Positions 5,808 through 13,021 of a stretch of 17,583 nt of DNA are shown in pieces. The first letter of the stretch is position 1; the number at the start of each line of letters is the position of its first letter. The position numbers and the translations under genes were made by a program. The stretch comes from Alphaproteobacteria bacterium (GTDB lineage: Bacteria > Pseudomonadota > Alphaproteobacteria > Rhizobiales > Aestuariivirgaceae): positions 1 through 17,583 of the forward strand of contig JAHEJE010000019.1 in the NCBI GenBank assembly GCA_024639035.1, read 5' to 3'. The notes under the pieces are model-generated. The model ran no database searches. It had not been told where the DNA came from and saw only the letters and a list, made by a program, of their open reading frames with translations.

Positions 5808-7928
5808 GTGGCCGCGGACCAAAACGCACCTCTCCCCGGCCTACGTCAGGACCTGCAACTTCTCGAAGGCGCCTATACGGTTGCCGGCCGGCCGACCTGG
5901 CTGGTTTTCGATCCGGTGTTGCATCGCTATTTCCAGATCGATCAGGCTGGATTTCGACTGCTCGGTCTGTGGAGTGAATGCCAAAGCCGCGACGACCTGT
6001 TGCGTCGGGCTCTTGAGCTGGAAGGCGTTCTCGACGCTGCCGAGAGGCTCGACAACCTGATTGCCTTTGCCGAAGAAAACAATCTTGTGGTGGATGCCGC
6101 AAACGGCTGGCGCAGGTATGCCAGCCTGGCTGCACAGCGCCGCACGTCATGGCTCCGCTGGATGGTCCACGGCTACCTGTTCATCAAGATCCCCCTGGTC
6201 AGGCCGCACAGGTTTCTGGCCACGACGTTGCCGCTTGTCGAACCATTGTTCTCACGGCTGTTCCTTACGGCGATCGCCGTTATCGGTGCTGCCGGCATCT
6301 ATCTCACGGTGCGCCAGTGGGACGAGTTCATGGCCACTTTTCAGGCCTTCTACAGCCTTCAGGGCGCGCTGGTCTATGTACTGGCGCTTGCTGTCATCAA
6401 GGTGATTCACGAGTTTGCCCACGCCTACACCGCCACCCGCTACGGCTGCCGCGTTCCCACTATGGGCGTTGCCTTTCTGGTGCTGTTTCCGGTGCTCTAC
6501 ACCGACGCCACCGATGCCTGGCGGTTGAAATCACATCGCCAGAGACTGCTGATAGCCGCTGCCGGGATGATCGCCGAACTGATCCTGGCGGCGCTGGCCA
6601 CGGCGGCTTGGGCATTTCTGCCCGATGGCAGCGCGAAGTCGCTCGCCTTCGTGGTCGCCACCACGGGTTGGATCCTCAGCCTTGCGGTAAATCTCAATCC
6701 GCTGCTGCGCTTTGACGGCTATTATCTCCTGTCCGATGCGCTTGGTGTCGAGAATCTTCAGGCCCGATCCTTCGCACTGGGCCGCTGGAAATTGCGCGAG
6801 TGGTTGTTCGGGCTCGGTGTCGAGCCGCCTGAGACCCTGCCGGGGCGGTTGTCCCAGACACTTGTCGTGTATGCCTGGGCGACCTGGATCTACCGGCTAT
6901 TCCTGTTTATCGGCATTGCCGTGCTGGTTTACTACTTTTTCTTCAAGGTCCTCGGGATTGCCCTGTTCGTCATCGAGATTGTTTGGTTCATCGCCCGACC
7001 GTTGTGGTCGGAACTGAAGGAATGGATTGCCATGCGCAAGCCGATCTTGGCCCGCCCGCGCTTCTACATATCGACGAGCGTTTTCGCCACACTGGTGGCA
7101 ATGGCTATCGTGCCGTTCGCCACTTCGGTCGAAGTGCCCGCGGTCATCGAGGCGCGCGGATTTGAGAAGATCTATCCCGTGGCGCCGGCTCGGGTCGCCC
7201 ATCTGGCAACACACAACGGCGCACGGGTTTCGAAGGATCAGCTGCTGCTGGAACTGGTCTCGCCGGACATCGACAATCGGTTGCGTATCGAGCAGATCAA
7301 CCTGCAAGGAATCGAACAACGCCTGGTTCATCACAGTGCAGACAAGAAGGACCGTGAGCAGCGCCTCGTGCTGGAGCGCCAGCGACGCCTGTTGCTCGAC
7401 AAGATCGCCGGTCTCGAGCGGCGCAAGGCCCTTCTGGAGGTTCGCGCCCCCTTCGATGGCAGGGTGGTCGACCTCAATCCGGCGCTGCACGAAGGCCGCT
7501 GGATCGGCCGCGACGAACCGCTGCTGAGCGTTGTCGATCAATCCCATCACGTTGTGCGTGGTTATCTGGCCGAATCGGATCTTTGGCGCATCGACAATGG
7601 TGCATCTGGAAAGTTTGTGCCCGACGACGTGCTGCGCGATGTCGTCCCGGTAAAGGTGCGCGAAGTTTCGGTGGCCAATACGCCGGCCCTGGACATCACC
7701 TATCTGGCCTCCAGTTACGATGGGCCGATTGCAGTGCGCCAGGCCGACGATCACAGCCTGGTGCCTGTTGAGGCGCAGTATCTCGTGCAAATGGATCTGC
7801 TGGACCGCCAAACAGCCGGGTCGCCGGTCATCCGAGGACTGGTCAGAGTGGACGGAAAGCCCGAGAGCGCGCTGGCCCGGCTGTGGCGCCGGACACTGCA
7901 GGTTCTGGTGCGGGAAAGTGGTGCGTAG
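5808..7928 (+). CDS. PqqD-like / M50 site-2 protease / HlyD fusion membrane protein
   Basis: A three-part protein of 706 residues. Residues 1-100 resemble a PqqD-like winged-helix (LRQDLQLLEGAYTVAGRPTW, then LHRYFQIDQAGFRLLGLW), a fold used as a peptide-recognition element. Several transmembrane helices follow with the zinc-protease motif HEFAH at about 201-205 and the third-ligand motif NLNPLLRFDGYY (Asp about 303), both intact, as expected for an active M50 intramembrane metalloprotease. After a last hydrophobic segment (about 425-445) comes a HlyD-like arm: first lipoyl half (VAPARVAHLATHNGARVSK), a coiled coil, second half (VRAPFDGRVVDLNPALHEGR) and a beta domain. It starts at GTG two bases after the previous stop, so translation is probably coupled. 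Related proteins are filed as 'putative peptide zinc metalloprotease'. Substrate and role are unproven; I infer that it acts with the adaptors and TolC on the adhesin or another exported polypeptide. Confidence 0.85.
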   Translation: MAADQNAPLPGLRQDLQLLEGAYTVAGRPTWLVFDPVLHRYFQIDQAGFRLLGLWSECQSRDDLLRRALELEGVLDAAERLDNLIAFAEENNLVVDAANGWRRYASLAAQRRTSWLRWMVHGYLFIKIPLVRPHRFLATTLPLVEPLFSRLFLTAIAVIGAAGIYLTVRQWDEFMATFQAFYSLQGALVYVLALAVIKVIHEFAHAYTATRYGCRVPTMGVAFLVLFPVLYTDATDAWRLKSHRQRLLIAAAGMIAELILAALATAAWAFLPDGSAKSLAFVVATTGWILSLAVNLNPLLRFDGYYLLSDALGVENLQARSFALGRWKLREWLFGLGVEPPETLPGRLSQTLVVYAWATWIYRLFLFIGIAVLVYYFFFKVLGIALFVIEIVWFIARPLWSELKEWIAMRKPILARPRFYISTSVFATLVAMAIVPFATSVEVPAVIEARGFEKIYPVAPARVAHLATHNGARVSKDQLLLELVSPDIDNRLRIEQINLQGIEQRLVHHSADKKDREQRLVLERQRRLLLDKIAGLERRKALLEVRAPFDGRVVDLNPALHEGRWIGRDEPLLSVVDQSHHVVRGYLAESDLWRIDNGASGKFVPDDVLRDVVPVKVREVSVANTPALDITYLASSYDGPIAVRQADDHSLVPVEAQYLVQMDLLDRQTAGSPVIRGLVRVDGKPESALARLWRRTLQVLVRESGA

Positions 7929-7952
7929 GTGTTTAGCCCTGCCGCCGGGTGG

Positions 7953-8192
7953 TTACTTGCAAGATCTGGCAATCGCCACGTTCATGTCGGAGTGGCATGT
8001 CCACTTCGGTGTACAGAACACGCGCTCGACCTTTGAAAACGACATGATCGCAGTGCCGCGCTCGCATTTCACCACGACCTCCAGAACCGGACCGAGGTCG
8101 GTCACCGCTTCGATTTTTGCGCCGGGTGAGACGAATTCCGGATAATAGGTAAAGCTTGTTGCCAGCGCTGCTGCGATCCAAACGTTAAGCAT
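7953..8192 (-). CDS. Possible small exported four-cysteine protein (hypothetical)
   Basis: A 79-residue frame on the minus strand, convergent with the M50-fusion gene. It opens with a short hydrophobic stretch (MLNVWIAAALATSF) that could be a signal peptide or anchor. The rest holds four cysteines (in VVVKCERG, RVFCTP, KWTCHS and a near-terminal SCK), consistent with two disulfides in the periplasm. I do not recognise the family. The ATG at 8192 has no strong ribosome site; TTG at 8222 is an alternative with even less support. It lies 89 bases downstream of the ABC-exporter stop on the same strand, beyond an inverted repeat. The orderly composition makes it more convincing than its length suggests, but it could be a chance frame. 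Confidence 0.45.
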   Translation of the reverse strand: MLNVWIAAALATSFTYYPEFVSPGAKIEAVTDLGPVLEVVVKCERGTAIMSFSKVERVFCTPKWTCHSDMNVAIARSCK

Positions 8193-8199
8193 GTCTGAG

Positions 8200-8244
8200 C
8201 TGCCTGTTTCAATTTGAGCCAAAAGAGAGGTTCAAGACAGGCAG
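8200..8244. other. Nested inverted repeat between the ABC exporter and the small minus-strand ORF
   Basis: Outer arms CTGCCTGT (8200-8207) and ACAGGCAG (8237-8244) are perfect 8-bp complements. Inner arms 8214-8220 and 8229-8235 pair over 7 bp with one G-U (on the plus-strand RNA) around an AAAAGAGA loop. There is no T-run on either side, so it is not a classical terminator. On the minus strand the structure ends 7 bases before the ATG at 8192 and about 40 bases after the ABC-exporter stop, so it could be a 3' stabilising hairpin or a 5' control element. Confidence 0.4.
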
Positions 8245-8281
8245 ATGCAAGTTTCGCACCTAACGACGGAGGGGTAGGCGC

Positions 8282-10081
8282 CTAACTTTCGTTGAACTGC
8301 TGTTTGGCCAGCCGGGCATAGAGACCGCCCTTGGCGAGCAGGGCCTGGTGGGTTCCGGTTGCGACAACCTTGCCGCCATCAAGCACGACGATCCGGTCAG
8401 CTCCGCGCACGGTGGCCAGGCGATGGGCGATCACCAATGTCGTCCGGGCTTTGGTCAGCGTCTTCAAAGTATCCTGGATCAGCCGCTCGCTGTCTGAGTC
8501 GAGCGCACTGGTGGCTTCGTCAAGCAGCAGTATTGGGGCATCGGCCAGAAACGCCCGGGCAATCGCCAGGCGCTGACGCTGGCCGCCGGACAGCGTTACT
8601 CCGCGTTCGCCAAGCAGGGTGTCATATCCCTCCGGCAGGCTTTCGGCGAACTCACTGACATGGGCTCGCTTTGCCGCTGCAATCACATCGTCGCGTGTTG
8701 CCTCAGGGCAGCCGAACTGGATGTTTTCGATGACGCTTCCCGAGAAGATGAAGGTGTCCTGAGGCACCACCGCCATGTGCTGGCGCAGGTCACGCGGGTC
8801 GAGATCGCGAATGTCGGTTCCGGCAATTTCTATGGCGCCGGTATCGATGTCGTAGAACCGCAGCAGCAGGCTGAACAATGTGGACTTGCCGGCGCCGGAC
8901 GGTCCGACGATCGCCACCGTCTCACCGGCTTTCACCGCCAGGTCGATGCCGTCGAGCGCCATCGTATTGCGCCGTGCAGGATAGGCAAAGCTGACGTTGG
9001 TCAGGCTGATCGGCCAACTGCCAATGTCGTCGAGTGATTTCGGCCTATCCGGTATCGCGATGTCGGATTGGGCATCCAGCAGCTCGCACAGGCGCTCGGC
9101 CGCTCCGGCCGCCAGTTGCACCTCGCCCCAGACCTCCGACAGTGAGCCCATCGCACCGGCGGCAAATGCCGCATAGAGCACGAACTGGCCCAACGTTCCG
9201 CCGGTAATATTCCCCGCCAGGACGTCCTGAGCGCCGTACCAAAGCACCGCCACGATCGAACCGAAGGCCAGGAAGATGATGGCCGCGGTGAGCAGGGACC
9301 TGGCCATGGTTCTCTGCCGGGCGGCATCGAACGCCTCATTGGTCGCCCGTGAGAACAACGACCAGATTCGGTTTTCCTGGCCGAACGACTGAATGACCGA
9401 AACGCCTTCCAGTGATTCTTGCGCCAGCGCCGCCGACCCGGCCAGGGCATCCTGGGCCTGTCGCGACAGCGCTCGCACGCGCCGGCCGAATACGACCAGC
9501 GGCAGTACGATCAGCGGCAGCGCCAGCAGGGTCAGGCCGGAGAGTTTGGCGCTGGTCAGAACCATCATGATGACAGCTCCGACCAACAACACCAGATTGC
9601 GCAATGCCACCGAGGCCGAAGCACCGAACACCGATTTGATCTGGGTGGTATCGGCGGTCAGCCGGGACAGCAATTCGCCGCTGCGCATGGTGTCGAAGAA
9701 GGCCGGGCTCAGGGTCAGCAGATGTTGGAACACGGCATCGCGCAGATCGGCAACAATGCGTTCGCCGATCCAGGTGACGAAATAGAACCGCGCCGCGCTC
9801 GATATGGCAAGGACGGCGACCACCACCATCATCATCGCGAAATACTGATCGATGAAGGCGGCATTCTCGCCCGAGAACCCGTGGTCGATGACGCGCCGAA
9901 CAGCCAGCGGCACGATGAGCGTTGCCGAGGCCGCAGCCAGCAGGAAGAAGATTGCAATGGCCACCCGGCCGCGATATCGCAGCAGGTAGGGCAGCAATCG
10001 TTTCAACGGCTTCAGGTTTCGGCTTCTTGCGGCCGTCCCGGCACTGCTCACGGGGATTGATGAAGGGGCGCTTGTTTCCAC
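8282..10081 (-). CDS. MsbA-related ABC exporter (fused permease and ATPase)
   Basis: A half-transporter of 599 residues, which would work as a homodimer. Six hydrophobic helices (about residues 40-335) form a type I exporter membrane domain. The ATPase half has Walker A GPSGAGKST (about 391-399), Q-loop VVPQDTF, signature LSGGQRQRLAIARA (about 496), Walker B ILLLDEATSALD and the switch His in VIAHRLAT. All key residues are present. It resembles the alphaproteobacterial MsbA-related family of about 580-600 residues; the substrate (lipid or drug) is unknown. There is no C39 peptidase or C39-like domain, so it does not look like a dedicated protein-secretion ATPase. The start is GTG at 10081 with a weak AGG upstream; the GTG at codon 11 is an alternative. 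It diverges from rpmE, an arrangement I recall as common in Hyphomicrobiales, which suggests a backbone gene rather than part of the export island. Confidence 0.9.
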   Translation of the reverse strand: METSAPSSIPVSSAGTAARSRNLKPLKRLLPYLLRYRGRVAIAIFFLLAAASATLIVPLAVRRVIDHGFSGENAAFIDQYFAMMMVVVAVLAISSAARFYFVTWIGERIVADLRDAVFQHLLTLSPAFFDTMRSGELLSRLTADTTQIKSVFGASASVALRNLVLLVGAVIMMVLTSAKLSGLTLLALPLIVLPLVVFGRRVRALSRQAQDALAGSAALAQESLEGVSVIQSFGQENRIWSLFSRATNEAFDAARQRTMARSLLTAAIIFLAFGSIVAVLWYGAQDVLAGNITGGTLGQFVLYAAFAAGAMGSLSEVWGEVQLAAGAAERLCELLDAQSDIAIPDRPKSLDDIGSWPISLTNVSFAYPARRNTMALDGIDLAVKAGETVAIVGPSGAGKSTLFSLLLRFYDIDTGAIEIAGTDIRDLDPRDLRQHMAVVPQDTFIFSGSVIENIQFGCPEATRDDVIAAAKRAHVSEFAESLPEGYDTLLGERGVTLSGGQRQRLAIARAFLADAPILLLDEATSALDSDSERLIQDTLKTLTKARTTLVIAHRLATVRGADRIVVLDGGKVVATGTHQALLAKGGLYARLAKQQFNES

Positions 10082-10181
10082 AGGCCTGAGGTCACTCTCG
10101 TTCGGTCAAAGACACAGCCCTTGATCCGGACCGTGGTGTTTTCTAGGCGCTGCGACGTTGGAATTCCAGCCCCAAAGGCGC

Positions 10182-10210
10182 TTGCGGCATTGTGCATCCT
10201 CATGTATAGA
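10182..10210 (+). promoter_or_regulatory. Probable sigma-70 promoter of rpmE
   Basis: TTGCGG (10182-10187), a 17-base spacer and TATAGA (10205-10210) lie about 75 bases before the rpmE start, giving an expected transcript start near 10217. The spacing is ideal and both hexamers are close to consensus. Confidence 0.55.
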
Positions 10211-10286
10211 ACCGCCACGATTTTCAACACATTTCCAAGTGTGCGGCTTTGGCGCGAGCGCCTCTACGCATGGCGAGAGAGACACC

Positions 10287-10508
10287 ATGAAGAACGACAT
10301 CCATCCGGACTATCACACCATCAAGGTCACCATGACCGACGGCACAACCTTCGAGACCCGTTCGACCTGGGGCAAGGAAGGCGACACGCTCACCCTCGAT
10401 ATCGATCCCAACTCTCACCCGGCCTGGACCGGCGGCAACCAGCAGTTGGTTGACCGCGGCGGCCGCGTCAGCCGGTTCAACAAGAAATTCGGGTTTCTCA
10501 AGAAGTAG
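10287..10508 (+). CDS. rpmE: 50S ribosomal protein L31
   Basis: A 73-residue protein starting MKNDIHPDYHTIKVTMTDGT and containing HPAWTGGNQQLVDRGGRVSRF, the hallmark of bacterial L31. It binds 23S/5S rRNA in the large subunit near the subunit bridge. It lacks the CxxC zinc-binding cysteines, so it is the zinc-independent (C-minus) form, usual in alphaproteobacteria. ATG 10287 follows a GAGAGAG ribosome site. It stands alone with its own promoter and a strong terminator right behind it, so it is probably monocistronic. Confidence 0.97.
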   Translation: MKNDIHPDYHTIKVTMTDGTTFETRSTWGKEGDTLTLDIDPNSHPAWTGGNQQLVDRGGRVSRFNKKFGFLKK

Positions 10509-10534
10509 CTTTCTTGAGGCAGCTGTTACAGAAC

Positions 10535-10561
10535 AGGCCCGGCATCGCGCCGGGCCTTTTT
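10535..10561 (+). terminator. Intrinsic terminator of rpmE
   Basis: GGCCCGGC (10536-10543) pairs perfectly with GCCGGGCC (10549-10556) around a five-base loop, followed by TTTTT (10557-10561). It starts 27 bases after the rpmE stop. Confidence 0.93.
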
Positions 10562-10597
10562 GGTGTCTTGAGGAAGACGAAGCCGGTGTCCCAGCGA

Positions 10598-11143
10598 TCA
10601 GTTGTTGGTGCCGCCGGCGGCAAAGATCTGCTGCAGCTGGTCGACCTGATGTCCGACCGGGTTGATTGAGGACCCAGCCAGATCATGGCGTTCGCCGATC
10701 ATCTGGTCCAGCCGCAAAATCCGTTGATGCAGGCTGAGGCTGCGCTCGACCAGGCTTTGCAGGGCTTCGGGCAACTGCTCGCCGCCGTTGAGTTCGGCGC
10801 CTTCACCGATTTCATCGAGATTGATCCGGCCCTTCTCGGCAACAGCGGCATCCTCGCTCAATTCGCCGGCGCTTACGGCGCGCTGCAGCAACAGCCACGA
10901 TGCCAGCTGCATCAGCCGCGTGGTCAGGCGCATGCTCTCGGTTGCGTAAGCAATGGAACCATGCCTGTCCAGCTCGCGCGCATCGACCCGTCCCGGGCCA
11001 TCGAGGTAGTTTGCGGTTTCCTCGACCAGTCCCATGCCTTCCTGAAAGACCTTGTTGAACTGCTCGGAATTGGCGAACCTTGCCATGAAGTCGACGAGCG
11101 TTTCGCGTGAGGCACGATCCTGCCCGTTGTTAGAGTTAGCCAT
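10598..11143 (-). CDS. rcdA: RcdA-type regulator of CtrA degradation (DUF1465)
   Basis: A 181-residue, mostly helical protein with the DUF1465 pattern: FANSEQFNKVFQEGMGLVEE, then GSIAYATESMRLTTRLMQLASWLL, and a late helix VERSLSLHQRILRLDQMI. In Caulobacter, RcdA is an adaptor that delivers CtrA and other substrates to ClpXP in a hierarchy with CpdR and PopA. The start ATG at 11143 is preceded by AAGGA with suitable spacing; a longer frame upstream (to 11212) has an arginine-rich pre-sequence unlike the family. The C-terminal tail (GGTNN) is short and disordered. It runs convergently toward rpmE, and its own promoter appears to lie just downstream of a strong terminator, so it is likely transcribed alone. 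Confidence 0.88.
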   Translation of the reverse strand: MANSNNGQDRASRETLVDFMARFANSEQFNKVFQEGMGLVEETANYLDGPGRVDARELDRHGSIAYATESMRLTTRLMQLASWLLLQRAVSAGELSEDAAVAEKGRINLDEIGEGAELNGGEQLPEALQSLVERSLSLHQRILRLDQMIGERHDLAGSSINPVGHQVDQLQQIFAAGGTNN

Positions 11144-11292
11144 TCGATGTTTCCTTCTTGGCCGGTTTGATCCGAACTGCGACCTGCAGCGGAACGGGTC
11201 AAATTGGTGCATAGCGTGTGTTCGACCCTTTGCCGAGCAATTCCGATGCCAACCTTCTGCCCCAGCCGGCCCGATCCTGTCGCGGCCCTCAG

Positions 11293-11321
11293 TTTAAAGT
11301 ATGAAATCAGTGCGGGATCAA
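11293..11321 (-). promoter_or_regulatory. Candidate promoter of rcdA
   Basis: On the minus strand TTGATC (11316-11321) is followed at 17 bases by TTTAAA (11293-11298). It falls between the minus-strand terminator at 11352-11381 and rcdA, where a promoter is needed. An alternative TTGCGG with an 18-base spacer to CATACT overlaps it. Confidence 0.35.
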
Positions 11322-11351
11322 CCGCAATGTAAATATTTTTGGCCCAGGAAC

Positions 11352-11381
11352 AAAAAAAAGAGCCGCGGAAAACCGCGGCTC
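11352..11381 (-). terminator. Strong intrinsic terminator, minus strand
   Basis: On the minus strand GAGCCGCGG pairs with CCGCGGCTC over 9 bp around a TTTT loop (11360-11381), followed by eight T (11352-11359). The plus strand lacks a T-run after the hairpin, so it acts on leftward transcripts, from the DUF1192 gene or from a separate small RNA. Confidence 0.93.
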
Positions 11382-11500
11382 GAAGTTTAACAGGGAGGCG
11401 TCAAACAGAGTGGACAGAGCCACTCGTCCAAATCCAGATCACTGGATTACGTTAACCACTATACGGGCAAGATCGTTACCAATTCGTTAACAGGATTCAT
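11352..11500 (-). ncRNA. Candidate small RNA or structured 3' UTR, minus strand
   Basis: The DUF1192 stop is at 11585, but the terminator lies over 200 bases further on. On the minus strand this stretch contains two further hairpins in order: a 7-bp stem with a four-base loop (11431-11448) and a 6-bp stem (11408-11425), then the terminator stem. A possible promoter (TTGAAC, 17-base spacer, ACGAAT) lies at about 11481-11509. A 13-codon frame starting at 11500 is the only reading frame seen in it. The layout (no gene, stacked hairpins, terminator with eight T) fits a small RNA of about 100-140 nt. I do not recognise a known family. A long 3' UTR is the alternative. Confidence 0.35.
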
Positions 11501-11584
11501 TTTGGTTCAATTGCAACGGGTCAAAGAAAGCATTTCGTAATCAAACCGGCCGGAAAGTCGCGGATTTCGGGACATGGCGCGGTC

Positions 11585-11776
11585 TCAGGTGGATTTGAAA
11601 AAACCTTCCGCTGCATTCAGGCTCGATTGTTTGCCGGCAACCGCCGCCTCATGGCGGGTGATCTCGTCGCGCAGCGCGGCGATGCGCACCTGGAGTTCAT
11701 CGATCGACAAATTGCTCAGGTCGCCGCCGACCACGATTTCTTGGCTCTTCAGGGCCTGAGGTTCATCCGGTTCCAT
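11585..11776 (-). CDS. DUF1192 family small protein
   Basis: A 63-residue protein with the DUF1192 pattern: a charged N-terminus, then DLSNLSIDELQVRIAALRDE as a predicted coiled coil, and an AAEGFFKST-type end. The family is small, alphaproteobacterial and of unknown function. The ATG at 11776 is preceded by GGAGATG, a good ribosome site, and matches the usual family length; the frame extends upstream to 11809 without support. It diverges from the quinone oxidoreductase gene across a 115-base region with a perfect dyad. Confidence 0.82.
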   Translation of the reverse strand: MEPDEPQALKSQEIVVGGDLSNLSIDELQVRIAALRDEITRHEAAVAGKQSSLNAAEGFFKST

Positions 11777-11802
11777 CGCACATCTCCATCCCGCCAGTTC
11801 CG

Positions 11803-11818
11803 ATTGCAAGTTTGCAAT
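11803..11818. promoter_or_regulatory. Perfect dyad ATTGCAA-GT-TTGCAAT, candidate operator
   Basis: Two 7-bp arms (11803-11809 and 11812-11818) separated by two bases form a perfect inverted repeat in the divergent region between DUF1192 and the quinone oxidoreductase. A possible rightward promoter uses the left TTGCAA (11804-11809) as -35 and, after 17 bases, TAGAGC (11827-11832) as -10, so a bound regulator would cover the -35. The cognate regulator is unknown. Confidence 0.4.
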
Positions 11819-11891
11819 GTGCTGTGTAGAGCATCAAGTACGCGGATCACAATTTCTTTGGTGCAACCGACGGCAGCGGACTGGAAGCAAG

Positions 11892-12890
11892 ATGACCGAT
11901 ATCCCCACCACCATGATGGCGATAGCCATAACCGAACCGGGACCGGCCGATGTCCTCAAGCCGGTGCAGTTGGAAACACCACGTCCCGGTCCGCGCGAAG
12001 TTCTTGTCAGGGTCGCGGCAGCCGGCATCAACCGGCCCGACGTTTTGCAGCGCATGGGCGGATATCCGCCACCACCGGGCGCACCGGAAACGCCGGGACT
12101 GGAGATCGCCGGAACGGTCGTGGCGCTGGGTGAGGGTGCCGCCGGCTGGCAGATCGGCGACCGGGTCTGTGCCCTGGTTGCCGGCGGTGGCTATGCTGAA
12201 TACTGCTGTGTCGATGAGACCAATGCATTGCCGGTCCCGGAAGGTCTGACATTGGTGGAAGCGGCCGGATTGCCGGAGACGTTCTTTACCGTTTGGACCA
12301 ATGTCTTCGAGCGCGGTGCCCTCAAGGCGGGTGAGAGCTTTCTGGTGCACGGCGGCACCAGTGGCATCGGCACCACCGCGGTGATGCTGGCCAAGGCCCT
12401 GGGCGCCCGCGTCTTCGCCACCGCCGGGTCGAACGACAAGTGCCGGGCATGCGAGGACCTCGGCGCGGAGATCTGCGTCAATTACCGCACCCAGGATTTC
12501 GTCGAGGTATTGCGCGCGGCCACCGGCAAGCGCGGTGTCGATGTCATCCTGGACATGGTCGGCGGCGACTACATTGCCCGCAACATCAAGCTGGCGGCCA
12601 GAGACGGCCGGATCGTCAACATTGCCTTTCTCGGCGGCTCGAAAGCCGAGGTCGACTTTCTGCCGGTGATGCTCAAGCGCCTGACCCTGACCGGCTCGAC
12701 GCTGCGCATCCGCCCGGTGGCCGATAAGGCCAAGATCGCCGATGCCCTGGCCACCATCGTATGGCCGCTGCTCGAAGCCGGAAAGTTCAAGCCGATTATC
12801 CATCAAACCTTCCCGCTGGCCGAGGCCGCCGGCGCGCATGCATTGATGGAAACCAGTTCGCACATCGGCAAGATCGTCCTCACCGCATGA
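11892..12890 (+). CDS. NAD(P)H-dependent quinone oxidoreductase, PIG3 type (zinc-independent MDR family)
   Basis: A 332-residue medium-chain dehydrogenase/reductase lacking the zinc ligands. Family marks: INRPDVLQRMGGYPPPPGAP followed by PGLEIAGTV, a nucleotide-binding loop GGTSGIGTTAVMLAKALGA, and SNDKCRACEDLGA for cofactor choice. Members reduce quinones with NAD(P)H in the cytoplasm, with a role in oxidative stress; the substrate here is not determined. The start ATG 11892 has GGAAG just upstream; a frame extension to 11817 is poorly supported and cysteine-rich. It lies between DUF1192 (divergent) and trcR (same strand). Confidence 0.92.
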   Translation: MTDIPTTMMAIAITEPGPADVLKPVQLETPRPGPREVLVRVAAAGINRPDVLQRMGGYPPPPGAPETPGLEIAGTVVALGEGAAGWQIGDRVCALVAGGGYAEYCCVDETNALPVPEGLTLVEAAGLPETFFTVWTNVFERGALKAGESFLVHGGTSGIGTTAVMLAKALGARVFATAGSNDKCRACEDLGAEICVNYRTQDFVEVLRAATGKRGVDVILDMVGGDYIARNIKLAARDGRIVNIAFLGGSKAEVDFLPVMLKRLTLTGSTLRIRPVADKAKIADALATIVWPLLEAGKFKPIIHQTFPLAEAAGAHALMETSSHIGKIVLTA

Positions 12891-12926
12891 TTGCCGGAAT
12901 TTCCGCTGCCCGCCGCAAAATGTGCG

Positions 12927-12955
12927 TTGCAACCGTGACTTTGCCGGCTTATATA
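12927..12955 (+). promoter_or_regulatory. Probable sigma-70 promoter of trcR
   Basis: TTGCAA (12927-12932), a 17-base spacer and TATATA (12950-12955) are well placed about 65 bases before the trcR start. This indicates that trcR does not depend only on read-through from the oxidoreductase gene. Confidence 0.6.
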
Positions 12956-13021
12956 CCGCCATACCCCAATCGAGATTTGTCATTCGACAAACAGAACCAC
13001 TGGTTCTGAAGGAGAAAGCTC

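Larger units (their letters stand above)
11144..11584. other. Non-coding stretch between rcdA and DUF1192 gene
   Basis: About 440 bases without a convincing protein gene. It holds, in leftward order, the candidate small RNA with its terminator and the candidate rcdA promoter. The part 11450-11540 is more AT-rich than the neighbours and contains two GTTAAC hexamers (about 11451 and 11486), one extending to TTAACCAC, close to the CtrA half-site TTAACCAT, and a GATTC (CcrM-type GANTC) at 11494-11498. Confidence 0.6.

Noticed and set aside
5272..6150. Minus-strand frame of 292 codons
   Set aside because: Antisense to the GAF-HlyD and M50-fusion genes, with arginine-rich composition and no recognisable domain.
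8282..10081. ABC exporter as the missing type I secretion ATPase of the adhesin island
   Set aside because: It is on the opposite strand, lacks any C39 or C39-like domain, resembles MsbA-related exporters and is paired with rpmE as in many relatives. It cannot be fully excluded without genetics.
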